In this document: positions 34,694-46,443 of the stretch, piece by piece
Layout of the letters: each line of letters opens with the position of its first letter
Numbering within the stretch: the stretch's first letter is position 1
NCBI GenBank assembly: GCA_963853835.1
Contig: OY970830.1
Span: forward strand, 34,123,966-34,187,965
Direction of reading: 5' to 3'
DNA from: Calendula officinalis
Lineage: Eukaryota; Streptophyta; Magnoliopsida; Asterales; Asteraceae
Length of the DNA: 64,000 bases
The notes under the pieces: generated by a model
The model's input: only the letters and a program-made list of their open reading frames with translations
Databases searched by the model: none
Told to the model about the DNA's origin: nothing
Made by a program: the position numbers and the translations under genes

Positions 34694-36739
34694 TTAATTT
34701 ATCAAAATCATTCCAATACTGCTGACCAAGAAATTGAATCTTCCTACATCAAATGCTTTTGTAAAAAGATCTGCTAATTGATCATCAGTATGAATTTTAA
34801 CCACTTTGATTAATTTCTTTTCATTGCAGTCTCTTATAAAATGAAATCTTATTTCAATGTGTTTGGTTTTAGAGTGTTTTACTGGATTGTTCACAATGCT
34901 AATAGCACTTTGATTATCAATAAAAATAGGAGTTTTAAGGATAGAGATACCAAAGTCTAGAAGCTGGTTTTGAATCCAGAGTACTTGAGCACAGCAAGCA
35001 GATGCAGCTACATATTCTGCTTCAGCAGTTGATGTTGATACATTTGTTTGCTTCTTACATTGCCATGACACCAGTCTTGATCCAAAGAATTGACATCCAC
35101 CAGTAGTGGACTTTCTATCTTGACATTCACCTCCATAGTCACTATCTGTGTAGGCTATGAGTTCAAAGGGTGAATCATGTGGATACCATAGACCTAGTGA
35201 TGGTTTGCCTTTCAAGTATCTGAATATTCTTTTGACAGCCTGTAAGTGTAATTCTTTAGGTCTTGCTTGATATCTTGCACACACACAAACACTATACATA
35301 ATGTCAGGTCTTGATGCAGTTAAGTACATCAAAGAGCCTATCATTGATCTATATAAGTGTTCATCTACATTCTCCCCCTCAACATCAGGATGTAGGTGTT
35401 TGTGTGTTTCCATTGGTGTGCTTGCACTCTTGCAGTCTTTCAAATCAAATTTCTCCAAGATGTCTTTAACATATTTTGATTGGTTTATTAAAATACCATC
35501 TGTTCTTTGACTGACTTGGAGTCCAAGGAAGAAGTTCATTGGACCCATAGAGCTCATCTTGAATTTAATCTGCATCAATTCTTCAAATTCTTTGCATAAT
35601 AAATCATTTGTTGAACCAAAGATGATATCATCTACATAGATTTGTACCAGTAGAATATCATCTTTGACTTTCTTTGTAAACAAAGTTTTGTCAATGGCTC
35701 CTCTTTTAAAGGTGTTCTTCAATAGATATGATGATAATGTGTCATACCATGCTCTTGGTGCCTGATGTAGGCCATACAGAGCTTTATCCAGTTTGAACAC
35801 ATAATCACCATGTTTTGGATCTTCAAAACCTGGAGGTTGGCAGACATAGACCTCTTCTTCAATCTTCCCATATAGGAATGCACTCTTCACATCCATTTGA
35901 TAGACTTTGAACTTTTTGAATGAAGCATATGCTATAAATATTCTTATAGCTTCAATTCTAGCAACAGGAGCATATACTTCATCATAGTCTATTCCTTCTT
36001 CTTGAGTGTATCCTTGGGCTACAAGTCTGGCTTTGTTCTTGATCACTATACCTCTTTCATCTTTCTTGTTTCTAAAGATCCATCTTGTTCCAATGGCTCT
36101 TTTTCCTTTGGGTAGAGGTACAAGTGTCCAAACAGCTTGTATCTTGAATTGAAGGAGTTCTTCTTGCATTGCCTCAATCCAGTTTGAGTCCTTCATTGCT
36201 TGTTGGATCTTCTTTGGTTCATCCTGAGACAAAAAGCATTCAAACATACATTCATTAGCAATTAGACTTATGTTACAAATGTTTGCAGTTAAACTTTTAT
36301 TTAATTTGCTTCTTGTTTGTAGTGGTGAGTTAACATCACTTAGAACAAGGTCTAATGGATGGTTCTTCTGAGTCCTTGTAGTTGTAGCTTTGTTAACCAC
36401 TAGTTGATTTTCAAGATTGGACTCATTTGTCTCAGGCAGTTGTTCCTCTAGTGATCCTTCATTGTCATTGATGTTTGGTTCATCATCATCTTGGTCAGAG
36501 TTACTACTGCTATTGTCTTCATTGAGATCAGTAGTATTGTTGTTGTTACTGGTATCAGTAGTATCTTGAGAATCTAGGTTATTGTTAGGACCAGTAGTAT
36601 TTTGAATACTATTATTGGTACCAGTAGTATTTGAATTACTACTGTCCTCATTCTCAGAGTTACTACTGGTTCCAGAATTTGAGTTATTACTGTCCTCAGT
36701 ATTAACTATGGGAGCAGCATTAACTATTATGTATCTCAT
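34694..36739 (-). CDS. Element D reverse transcriptase-RNase H
   Basis: This open frame of 681 codons contains a complete copia-type RT (RVT_2). Visible motifs are ARLVAQGYTQEEGIDYDEVYAPVAR (start of the core), QMDVKSAFLYG, and the catalytic YVDDIIFGS. The RNase H region shows TDSDYGG, STAEAEYVA and IDNQSAI. The N-terminal 150 residues are an Asn/Ser/Thr-rich spacer encoding many TACTACTG words. An in-frame TAA at 36779-36781 separates it from the integrase C-terminal frame (37135-36779), so it is not translated from a continuous pol. Confidence 0.9.
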   Translation of the reverse strand: MRYIIVNAAPIVNTEDSNNSNSGTSSNSENEDSSNSNTTGTNNSIQNTTGPNNNLDSQDTTDTSNNNNTTDLNEDNSSSNSDQDDDEPNINDNEGSLEEQLPETNESNLENQLVVNKATTTRTQKNHPLDLVLSDVNSPLQTRSKLNKSLTANICNISLIANECMFECFLSQDEPKKIQQAMKDSNWIEAMQEELLQFKIQAVWTLVPLPKGKRAIGTRWIFRNKKDERGIVIKNKARLVAQGYTQEEGIDYDEVYAPVARIEAIRIFIAYASFKKFKVYQMDVKSAFLYGKIEEEVYVCQPPGFEDPKHGDYVFKLDKALYGLHQAPRAWYDTLSSYLLKNTFKRGAIDKTLFTKKVKDDILLVQIYVDDIIFGSTNDLLCKEFEELMQIKFKMSSMGPMNFFLGLQVSQRTDGILINQSKYVKDILEKFDLKDCKSASTPMETHKHLHPDVEGENVDEHLYRSMIGSLMYLTASRPDIMYSVCVCARYQARPKELHLQAVKRIFRYLKGKPSLGLWYPHDSPFELIAYTDSDYGGECQDRKSTTGGCQFFGSRLVSWQCKKQTNVSTSTAEAEYVAASACCAQVLWIQNQLLDFGISILKTPIFIDNQSAISIVNNPVKHSKTKHIEIRFHFIRDCNEKKLIKVVKIHTDDQLADLFTKAFDVGRFNFLVSSIGMILIN

Positions 36740-36778
36740 CTCTTCTTGACCAGTATTAACAGATGATGTTCCTTCTTT

Positions 36779-38206
36779 TTAAGTATGACAATTTGGATCA
36801 CCTGCATTTAAATTCATGTTAGAATTAAAGGATTTGGTTAGATTGTCTATGTTAAATAGCCAATCTGGACCATTTCCTTGTTCATTAGAAACATTTTCAT
36901 TAAAGGATACATTGATGCTTTCTTCAATTATCCTTAGTCTTTTGTTGAATACTCTGTATGATTTGCTTTGAGTAGAGTATCCCACAAAGATTCCATCATC
37001 AGCTTTGCAGTCAAACTTACCAATTTGTTCTCTTGTAATCAGAATAGTACAAGGACAACCAAATGATTTTAAGAAACTTATGGAAGGTTTTCTTTTGTTA
37101 AAAAGTTCATATGGTGTTTTGTAGTGTGGCTTCACTATTAATACTCTGTTCTGAACATAACAGGCAGTATTAACAGCTTCAGCTCAGAAAGTGATTGGTA
37201 ACTTTGAATCTGCTAACATTGATCTTGCTGCTTCTATGATGGTTCTATTTCTTCTTTCAGCTACACCATTTTGTTGAGGAGTTCTAGGTGAGCTGTATTG
37301 TCTGTCAATACCTTTAAGATCACAAAAGTTAATTAAGTTAGCATTTTTAAATTCTGTGCCATTATCACATCTTATGGCTTTAACTTTTTGATCAGATGTG
37401 TTCTCCAGTTTAACAATTAAGTTCTTGATGAGTTCACTTGTTTCATCCTTTGTCTTGAGAAAGAAAACCCATGTATATCTGGAAAAGTCATCAGTAATAA
37501 CAAGACAATATTGTTTCTTTCCAATACTCATTACATTTGTAGGTCCAAAAAGGTCCATATGTAAGAGTTGTAAAGGAACAGAATTAGAGTTCACAGATTT
37601 GGACTTATGAGAAGTTTTGTGTTGTTTACCTTTTAGGCATGCAACACAATGATGATCACACATGAATTGTTTTTGAGGTAGTCCAATGACCAAATTTCTT
37701 TTTACTAAATTGCTCATGTTTTTGAAATTAATGTGACACATCCTTCTATGCCATAGTTCTGATTCAGTGGTGTTTGCCTTGGATATAAAACAGTTGACCT
37801 CATTTGAAGAAATGAGTTCTCCCCCTATATCCAGGCAATACACATTGTTTCTCCTTGGAGTTCTTAAAACAACATATTTTTCATCTAAAATAAAGTCAGG
37901 AGAAAGAATGATGCACTCAATGTCTGTGAAAAGAATTTTGTTCTTTTTATCACACACTTGAGACACACTGACAAGATTGTATTTTAGTTCAGCTACATAA
38001 AATACATCATCAAAGGTAATTTTGCCATTAGACACAGTACCTTTACCTGTGATCTTACCTCCCTTTGGGTTCTCACCAAAGGCCACATATCCTCCATCAA
38101 ATAACTTGAAATCTTTAAGAATTTGCAGATTTCCAGTCATGTGCATTGAGCATCCACTATCAATATGCCATGTTCTTCCTTCTTCTGGGATCTGAATGCT
38201 CTGCAC
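36779..38206 (-). pseudogene. Element D protease-integrase, one nonsense codon
   Basis: The frame opens at 38206 with protease motif WHIDSGCSMHMTG. The integrase zinc region follows (LWHRRMCHINF ... CVACLKGKQ), then core motifs HMDLFGP, RCDNGTEF and NGVAERRNRT. A TGA at 37184-37186 stands where copia integrases keep a Trp (FWAEA), a single C-to-T change on the plus strand. The frame resumes to the TAA at 36779. The protein would be cut before the C-terminal integrase domain. Confidence 0.88.
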
Positions 38207-38219
38207 AAGTGAGTAAAGG

Positions 38220-40793
38220 ATAAGTTAAGTTTGGGAACCCAAGCTTTATATGTCTTGGGTTCATCCTTTGAGAAGTAAGATTTTGGTGATTTAACTTTAA
38301 ACATTTTTTGTGCCCATACCTGTTTACTGCTGGTGTTTAGTTTTACTACTGCCCTTTTAAAAGTGGTACTGGTGTTTGAATTTTCTACTGATCTTGGTTT
38401 ATACCCATGATGTTTAGCTTTTGAATATTTTACTAATGATGGACCAGTAGTATTTGGGTACTTACCATGTTTAGAATGACCAGTAGTGTTTTTAGGGTTG
38501 TTAGCAGTAGTATATTTGAAAGTTGGTTTAGGTGCAGTAGTATTTTTGTAATTAGGGTTTTTATCAGTAGTGTTTTTGTACTAGTACCATACAGCATTAT
38601 AATTAGGGTTAACATCAGTAGTAAACTTGTTAAAGTTTTTACTGGTGTTGGAGAATTTAAAAAATTGTTTATTTTGATTTGATTTTCCATTGTTCTTGAA
38701 ATAATTGCTGTTCTTTGGGCTTCCAACTCTTCTATTATTCACAAACCTTGGTGCACTTCTTCCAAATCTTGGTGTTTCAGCAATTGGAATTTTTGTTTTA
38801 TTTACTACTGAAGGACCAGTAGTATCTTTTAATTTCTGTGTTTTTGCTTTTTCTTTGAAAGTTTTAAATTATTTGAATTCTTTACAATTAATTGGATTGA
38901 AGTGACAATCCTTTGCTAAATGATTCATTTTATTGCATATAACTCATCTTAATTTCTTACTATTAGCACCTTCAGGTATTCTTTGATCTAAGAGTTGATT
39001 TTTATTTCTTTCATTTCCCCTTGTTAAAATTTTTGGTACGTTTTCTGCATCATATTTAGGAGATTCATTTGGACTTTGTGCTGTGTGAAAACTTGTATCA
39101 ATTGATTTTGGAGATTCAATTTGGAAAGGGGAGATTGTAAATTCAATTGATTGATCATCATCAGAAGAATCATTTGATTCAGATGTTTCATTATGTGATT
39201 CAGTTTGATTTTCAGTTTTTAATTCATTGATTATTCTTTCTGAACTGTTCTTAAGTGGAGGAATGAATTTATATGGAGGTGGTACAGCATGATATCTCAC
39301 CCCATGGACAACTTTTTCTGTAGTTTGATTGTTAGTTAGTTCATCAAGAATTTTAGTACTTCTTTCAAACTTTTTAATTGTCAATTTATTTTGTTCAATT
39401 TCAAGTTGACATTCTTCTAATTTACTTGTTAATTCTTTATTTTTTAATTCATAGAACTCTTTCTCATCTACAGCTTGAAGTAATTCTTCCTTTATCCGTT
39501 GATCTATCATCTGGTACACCTTTATCTGATGTTCTTGATCAGTAATCGCACCATCAAATTCATGATTTCTTCTTACTGCTTTTGCTAAATCTTCATTTAA
39601 TTTAGTGTTTTCTTTTTCTAAGTTTTTAACAATTTTAATACATTCAGAAGTACAAGGTTTAGGTTTTACCTCAGATTTGCTGTCAGTAAAGGCCATGAGA
39701 GCTTGATTTTGAGCATGCTCTTCTGCTTGGAAGCTCCAGTCATAGCCTTGTCCTTGTTGTGAAACAAGAGCAGTTGATTTTGATCTTTTGTCTGGCTGAG
39801 GACATTCTTTTGCAAAGTGACCAAGGTTGTTACAGTTGTAACATTTAACTTTAGTTTTGTCAAATCCAGCTTTGTCACCTTTGTTGAAGTTAAGACTTGT
39901 CCTACCAGTCCTCTTTAAGAACCTTTTGGTTCTTAGGCTCAGCATAGCCATCTGCCATTTAAGATCCATCTCCTCAAGATCATCTGGATTCAATTGTTCC
40001 AAATCATCACTAATTAGTGCAGTATGCCATGACTAGTGAAAAAGGATTCTCTTGCAGCATCCTCAGAATCTGCAGCCTTTCCTATGGAGATTTCTTGACC
40101 TAGACATGTACTAGATACAAATGCAGCATTATTAGAAGAAATAGAAGGGTTCTTTTGATTTACCTCGGTTTCAAATACTCTGAGATCATTGTAGAGTTCA
40201 TCCAACTCTTTTTCTTCTAGTGCATCTCTCTGTCTATATACCACAGTATACATGGCCCATTCTTCACTAAGAGACCTTAGGAACTTCATGTTGACATCTT
40301 CTTGATCCATCTTAACCCCAACCTGGTTAAGTTCACCAATTAGCTTGTTGAATCTGTCAAACACTTGAGTGAGTGTTTCATTGGGCTTTCCTTTGAAGTT
40401 TTCAAAGTCTTGTTTGAGAACAGACTTCATGTTCCTCTTGGTGCTTTTGGTCCCAACGAATCTCTTCTCCAGTGCTTCCCAAAGCACCTTTGCATCATCA
40501 TACTCAACGAAGAGATGTTGATAGTCGTTAGGAATGGCCAGTAGGAGAGTGCTTAGAGTTTTAAGTTCGATTCCTTTGTCTTTCTTCTCCTTCTCACATT
40601 TAAGTTTGTCTGCCTCAGTTGCAGAGCTGCTTGCTTGACCAGGACCAGTTTTGTTTCCTTCAAGGACAACTTCCCACATGGAATAATCTGTAATAAGCAT
40701 GTATTGCTTAATACGATTCTTCCACATCCCAAAGTTATTGGGAGTGAGTATAGGGATTTTGTTGGCCTGAGTACTTTCATTATTATCAGTCAT
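38220..40793 (-). pseudogene. Element D gag, frameshifted
   Basis: ATG 40793 starts a UBN2-type capsid (MTDNNESTQANKIPILTPNN) of 259 codons. A frameshift near 40030 moves the reading to 40002-38944. There a CCHC knuckle CYNCNNLGHFAKEC (about 39835-39790) is followed by a coiled-coil extension. Further gag sequence in other frames (38940-38240) contains another stop near 38580 and ends in AWVPK near 38240, the usual gag-protease boundary. Confidence 0.82.
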
Positions 40794-40868
40794 GATTAAT
40801 AATGTGTGTGTTTTTTAAGATTAAAACTTTTTGTTGTTCTTAACAAATAGTAGATCTAGAACCAATAC

Positions 40869-40880
40869 GCTCTGATACCA
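40869..40880 (-). other. Element D primer binding site
   Basis: The complement of gctctgatacca is TGGTATCAGAGC, 2 bp from the LTR edge. Confidence 0.86.
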
Positions 40881-40882
40881 CT

Positions 40883-41502
40883 TGTCAGGATCGATTAACT
40901 ATAGATTAGTTAATAAACACCTTTAGATCTAATTGATTATAGAAGTTGCAGCGGATCAACATTATATCAATATATTAAGAACAATGAACTGTAAACAATA
41001 AACGAAAATATTAAGAACACAGTTTCACAAAAAGCTTCAATGTATATTATCGAGTTAACAATACACACGTACGTTTACAATTCGTAAGGAACTATTTATA
41101 ATAGTCCTTGAAGCTAAACTATTTACCCTAGTTATTTTAGGACTTGATTTACATTCAAAAATATAAAGATATACATTGAATTACATTCTATAACTATCTC
41201 TACGAAGATCTCGGACTTGATATATTCCATATACGCTCATCAGTAGTATTCTGCAATCACCAGTAGTAAATAAGTAACGTCAGTAGTAACTTTGGTGATC
41301 AGTAGTAAGTCCAGATACATCGTCAGTAGTAACTACAATTGATCAGTAGTATCTTCAATATGCCTTGATCAGTAGTAACTAAGTTATAGTCTTCATCAGT
41401 ATCAACTTCATCAGTAATAAGAATTCTGCCCCATCAGTACTAAGTATGATCAGTACTAACTGCAGCATCAGTAATAAGTTGATCTGTGATTTTGTTCCAA
41501 CA
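40883..41502 (-). repeat. Element D 5' LTR
   Basis: The 620-bp copy, with the CAGTAGTA cluster at 41240-41480. It is followed by the TSD ACAAG at 41503-41507. Confidence 0.93.
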
Positions 41503-41507
41503 ACAAG

Positions 41508-42010
41508 TAATCTTGTTATATTGTACAAATATATAATGCAAATATTGTGGTACATAGATTAAAAAATATGGAGTAAAAATCACCACATTTTAGCTACATC
41601 AACCAAAAACATCAATTCCATCAAAAGGGAGGGGCATAGGAAGGTAATATATAGACAGTTTCAATCAGGTTTTTAGGTGTTAGGAGCCGGATTCAAATAG
41701 GATTCCTAATACCGATCCGGTTCTGACCGAATACTAGATCCTCAACCAAAATCCAGTTTAAAACCAAACCGGTTTCAACACAAAGCGGCTTTGACTGATG
41801 TTGACCCAATCCGAACCGTTTTTGAAACCGGTTCGCTTTTTAATTTTGATCTGGTTTGTGCATGTCTACTTCCCACCGAGCATCTCCCCAAAACAAAGTC
41901 ATACTTCAATAAGTAGTTTTCTTTACAATTAATGTTCTACTCACGATTCTAACCATTTCTAAATCATTTAGAGTATCTATAATCCCACCCCAAACCATTG
42001 TCCTAACTAT
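41508..42010. other. Intergenic, no gene
   Basis: AT-rich DNA. About 41690-41850 has repeated ccggttt/aaaccgg words resembling a decayed MITE, with no clear ends. Confidence 0.4.
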
Positions 42011-42992
42011 TAGAGGTGTTCAAAATCGGGTATCCGAAAATTCAGATAATGGATTTCGGTATCCGATATCTGTATCCGAATTTTTGAATACAAGACTTGG
42101 ATTATATATCCAATAAGGTCCGCTCTCGGCCATTCCACACGCTGCCTAGCAGAGGCGTGGTTATCTGAAGTGGATTCTATCTTTTGTAGTAGATGCCGAA
42201 CCTGCTGCCCCATTGACTAAGAGGGGGGCGGGCGCAGCAGCTACATGGACCCCTTCCTTTCTGTTGTTGCCAGCGCTTTCCCGGGCCGAGCCATAATTCT
42301 TTATTAGAAAGGGCAGGCAAAGCCCGAAGGCTGCTATCCCAATAGGCCAGCGGGCGGAACGAGGAGAGGGCCCGACAATCATACCACCCGGCGGTCGGAT
42401 ACCTGAAACTGAGTATCCGAACACCCGAATATAAAGGCAAAGCAACAACATTTAAAACTGGAACAATAATCGACGAAGGTAATTAGTAGCTAATTAACAC
42501 AAATAGTTATCATACAAGGTAACTAACACATATATATAACCAAATTAACACAAATGGAACAATAATGGACGAAGGTATCGATAAATTATCAAAAATGGAA
42601 CAAATTAACAGCTAATTAACTACATCAAAGCTCAGGTTGTGATTCGTGATGATTGTCGAAGGTTGTAAGATGGTAATCGACGAAGGCTGTAACTACTAGA
42701 AAAATGACGAAGGTAATCGAAGCCTGTAATCGTGTCGACAAAGGTTGCAATAAGGGACTTTTAGGGTTTTCACTTTTCAACATCGTGTTACGTGTATGTA
42801 AACTGTAAACTTAAATGTAAAAAACTTGGAAAAAGAAAATACGGATACTGGGTATCCGAATACCCGAAATTTCAGAAAATTACAACCCGTATCCGATACC
42901 CGAAATTTGGATATCGGAAATCCGGTACCCGAACTTTCGGACATCAGATATTTTTTCAGATACCTATTTTTGCAAAATTTTTAACACCCCTA
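42011..42992. mobile_element. hAT-like non-autonomous relic
   Basis: The ends read TAGAGGTGTTCAAAAT and, inverted, TAGGGGTGTTAAAAAT, matching the TAGGGGTG-type ends of plant hAT MITEs. Near each end are many gtatccga/cggatacc words in both orientations, as in subterminal transposase sites. Flanking octamers ctaactat and ccaactag (or ccaaccat beyond the next element) match 6 of 8, compatible with an old 8-bp TSD. There is no transposase frame. Confidence 0.5.
42118..42390. other. GC-rich organelle-like insert, possible NUMT
   Basis: This block is sharply richer in GC than anything within 4 kb (words such as gaggggggcgggcgcagc, tttcccgggccgagcc). It interrupts the gtatccga-rich hAT-like relic. 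Its composition and word use resemble plant mitochondrial intergenic DNA. Assignment to mitochondrion is from impression only; no gene is read in it. Confidence 0.4.
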
Positions 42993-42998
42993 CCAACT

Positions 42999-43532
42999 AG
43001 GGGTGACAATTTCTGACCCGACACGAAACTCGATCTAAAACCAACACGAAAATAAACAGGTTTGAGTTGAAGTAAAAACGTTTTGGGTCAGTATTGGGTC
43101 GACTCAGCTAACTCGTTTATTAAATGGGTTAGGTTCAGGTCAATGGTAATTTAAATGGGTCAAACCCGTGTAATTATTAAAATATATTTAAAAAATATAT
43201 TTTTATACTTAGTTTATAGTTTATTAATTCAAACGTAACTAAAATTAGATAAAAACTAAAAGAACTACTTAATAATTTGATGTTTTGGTATTTTGTTATG
43301 AATTTGTGGAATAACCACAACTTGTTTGACACGTTTAACCCGTTAAACCTACTAACATGTTTAACCTGTTATATTAAACGGGTTATATGAGTCAGGTTCG
43401 AGTTGAAGATAAATATGTTAGGATTGAAATATCTGACCCGTTTATATAAAGATGTCGGTTTAGGGTTGAACGTTTCTGACCCGTCAACCTACGAACACGA
43501 ACCCATTAACCCGAACTGAATTGTCACACTTA
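42999..43532. mobile_element. hAT-like MITE rich in gacccg words
   Basis: The left end is AGGGGTGACAATTT and the inverted right end AGTGTGACAATTC. Both ends are followed by cgggtt/aacccg subterminal words. Candidate 8-bp flanks are taccaact and taccaacc (7 of 8). No coding capacity. Confidence 0.5.
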
Positions 43533-43969
43533 CTACCAACCATACAGACTACTAATGACTTTTACTTAAAGCGATCCATAATAAACCAAACAAAAGACAC
43601 CACCAGTTGACTGAAAGAGCCCATCACTACCATTTAACTAAAAGAGCCCATCATTTAGCCCAAAGAATATTGTAATTAAGTCTCTAGAAATAAAAAAAAA
43701 CAAATAAAATATAAATAAAATCTCTCCTACTTCTCTCAAGGAAATTAGAAACGCAAACTCGGGACCAAACTAAAAAAATAGTACAAGGCAAGGCTTCCAA
43801 GGCCTGATTTGGTAGAAGTCAATCCAAATAGTAACGTTCTCGGTTTCCAACCTGAGAATCTTGATTTTATATTTTCAATCATTAACTTCAAATGACTACC
43901 TCTCCTCATTGAATCACCAACCTAAGATAGGTAAAAGGCAACAAAGCTGCCTACACTAAATCTTTTATA
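43533..43969. other. Intergenic, no gene
   Basis: AT-rich; nothing recognised. Confidence 0.4.
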
Positions 43970-44118
43970 CCAAAGGCTTATAGCCTAGCGGTATAAGATG
44001 TTGAAATGTGTTTCCCATAGGCCAGTAGGTATGAGTTCGAGTCCCATTGTAGACAATATGATATAGATTTTGAAAATGTGATTTAGAGCTAGGATGTGTG
44101 TTTATTGTTAAAAAAAAC
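43970..44118 (+). repeat. tRNA-derived SINE-like repeat
   Basis: An A-box-like tagcctagcggtataag (about 43980) and a B-box gagttcgagtccc (about 44034) are correctly spaced for a Pol III promoter. The sequence then loses tRNA character and ends in gttaaaaaaaa. This is the plan of plant SINEs. Target-site duplications could not be defined, and the tRNA part does not fold as a working tRNA. Confidence 0.55.
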
Positions 44119-44677
44119 CAATTTTTATATGACGCGGTATCAAGAGAAAGTTTATTGCATCAAAAGATTTAGCTAACAAAATCTTGAACAACGGGTGTGA
44201 TAAGTGGCTTGTTAGAACCACCAATGGTTGTCTCTCATCACTGGCATAAACCCTGACGGGTGGTGAAACTCTCTTCAACATCGTATCTTAGCACTCGTTC
44301 TTCTACAATTTACAGCTTCTCGATGTCGAGGTGTATTCTTTAGATGAAACTTTCTTGGCTAATTTCTTGATACAAGAAATCTTCATGTTCAAACCTACAA
44401 AAACTTGATAATATTTTGATGCCATGAGTTTAAATCTTAATGATGTGAATGGATTTTGTAAGCAGGTTGATTAGTTTGACAATGATTTACCAAATTGGTG
44501 CAAATGGTTGATTGGTTAAGATGTATCTGTCAATCATTAACTTTAAATGGTGTTAATAATTTTTAAAAGTAAAAGTAAATATAAATGAGTTATTTACTAT
44601 ATTAAATACGATAGTTAGCAGGTATGAATTTTATTATAGTTTACTAAATAAAGTAATTATTACATTAAAATATACTA
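44119..44677. other. Intergenic, no gene
   Basis: AT-rich; nothing recognised. Confidence 0.4.
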
Positions 44678-44858
44678 CTCCCTCCGTCCCATTTTTATTG
44701 TCCACATTTCCTTTTTAATATGTGTCAAAATTATTGTTCATCTAAAAATACCACCTATCAAAAAACACTTAGGTGGTAAATATAGAATTTTATTGATTGT
44801 ACAATGTAATAAATGCATTTTTCTTAAACTGTGGAAAATAAATTTGGGACGGAGGGAA
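44678..44858. mobile_element. Stowaway MITE
   Basis: The 181-bp element has terminal inverted repeat CTCCCTCCGTCCCA and right end gggacggaggga, with TA duplicated on each side (44676-44677, 44859-44860). These are the hallmarks of Tc1/mariner-derived Stowaway elements. Confidence 0.9.
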
Positions 44859-44860
44859 TA

Positions 44861-45371
44861 TTTATTTTAAAGGTTAAACGTGTGCATTAATCAACAACCA
44901 TCACATTTTAAGTATCACTTATCCACTAATGGGAATATAACTTTTTAATGCATATAATAACTTGTTATTAATCACTCTTAGACCTGTAATTAGAAAAGGA
45001 AGGGGGTGATTTTTCTACAATAACTTTTGAGGCATTTACCACATTCAATGCTTAATATACTTGTACAGTCAGCTGTAAAACCTGTACAGTATGATATAAT
45101 CATTAAAAGTTATGGTAGCAATATCAATTCTTAATTAGAAATGTATGTTTCTGACTATTTTAAAATAGCTGAAAATGAGAAATGTATGTTTCTGACAGTA
45201 CGGTGAAAATGCGATTTTCATTTTTCAGGGTGGAAATAGAATGACCCACAACAGAAGAGGCAAAATCGTATGATATTTTAGGGTTTTGCTCGTGATAAAC
45301 CCCAACTCGATTTTTAATCAATTCGATTCAACCCTCAGTCCCTCTCATCTTCGAATTATCGTTGTCTAGCC
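44861..45371. other. Intergenic and probable 5' UTR of the SmG-like fragment
   Basis: The last 110 bp (from about 45260) look like a plant housekeeping 5' UTR: an agggttttg telo-box-like word, then CT-rich sequence up to the ATG at 45372. The rest is AT-rich without features. Confidence 0.4.
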
Positions 45372-45538
45372 ATGAGCAGATCAGGTCTTAAAAAGTAAGT
45401 TCTCGGTTTCATTCCTCGTCTTCTCGATTTCGTTTTCTCTCAATTTAAATATTTTTTATTCATTTATTCATCCGATTATACGGTACTTTTACTAATTTTT
45501 TCAATTGCATTACAGGTATATGGAAAAGCAGCTACAAA
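45372..45538 (+). pseudogene. SmG-like 5' fragment (two short exons)
   Basis: Putative exons are 45372-45394 and 45516-45538, joined by a 121-bp intron (gtaagt...attacag); a further donor gtaagt follows at 45539. Joined, they read MSRSGLKKYMEKQLQ, which resembles the start of the spliceosomal Sm-core protein SmG, but four residues after MSRSG are missing. I find no sequence for the rest of the Sm fold before the next gene. It is therefore a truncated copy, or the 5' end of something else. The match is short, so confidence is limited. Confidence 0.45.
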
Positions 45539-45998
45539 GTAAGTATTATGTTTCCCAATTTCATAGTCACACCATTTTGCTACTCTTGATTCCTAAACAT
45601 GTTTTCTCTCGGACAATCTTGTATTTTTTGATTATTATGTTCATGAAGATGTAGTGAAGATTAGTTGGTTGAAGTGTTAACTGGAGGTGGTTATATATGT
45701 AAGTCAGATTGCATTGTCAATGACTTTCATAATATTTATGGACGTTGACTTTTTTACGGGTTGTCATTGTATATGAGCTTGAAAAGCCCATATTATATCT
45801 TTTTGAAATGAAATAGAAATTAGTTTTTTCAGTTATTCATTATTGCATAACTTCTGGTGGTTGAAAATTATGATTAACGGATACAGGTATAACATTTGAT
45901 TCAATTTTAGAGGTAGTAATTATTTTCCAATATTCTCAACTGTCAAATGAAGTTTACAACTTTATTCCATGTAGTTATTTGGCAAATGGTGTTTAAAG
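45539..45998. other. Upstream region of phosphopantetheinyl transferase gene
   Basis: AT-rich with no recognised gene. It contains the presumed promoter and 5' UTR of the gene starting at 45999. Confidence 0.4.
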
Positions 45999-46443
45999 AT
46001 GAAGATAAATTGTTTCAATCAAAGGATGGTTTGTACTTCAACTCTTTTGCCCTTACAACTACCATCTCAAATGTAAGATCCTGATTCAAATTCTTTCATT
46101 TTTCTCTAATAATGATATTTACAACGTAATATATTTGGGCAGTCAATCTCGGTGAGATCTCAGTGGGATCTCAGATCTCGGACTTAGAAATAATCTCGGT
46201 TGAGAATCTCGCAGCTGAGAATCTCGTCGAGATTGACCGAGATTTGGCCGAAATTGGTCAAGAATCTCACCGAGATTTGACCGAGATGGTCGAGATTTGA
46301 CCAACATGAGGTGAAAGCTTAAAGCAAATATTAATGAGTTGTCTAAACCTTCTCAATACATCAATTATAAACAAATAATTCACTTATGTTTTATGCTATG
46401 TTCTTTGTTTAGATTACCTCTCTAAATAATTCACTTATATTAC

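Larger units (their letters stand above)
30123..41502 (-). mobile_element. Element D: full-length Ty1/copia element with third ORF
   Basis: The unit is 11,380 bp, minus strand. It has 620-bp LTRs (30123-30742 and 40883-41502), a PBS at 40869-40880, a PPT at 30743-30755 and a perfect TSD ACAAG (30118-30122, 41503-41507). By eye the LTRs differ at about six positions. The gene order is gag, protease-integrase, RT-RNase H, then an extra ORF region of about 3.4 kb, the arrangement of env-class copia (Sirevirus-type) elements. Every coding block carries at least one stop or frameshift. The octamer CAGTAGTA (plus strand) recurs throughout coding and noncoding parts. Confidence 0.93.

Noticed and set aside
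43974..44050. Functional tRNA gene
   Set aside because: A and B boxes are present, but the sequence does not fold as a cloverleaf and is followed by a SINE-like tail.
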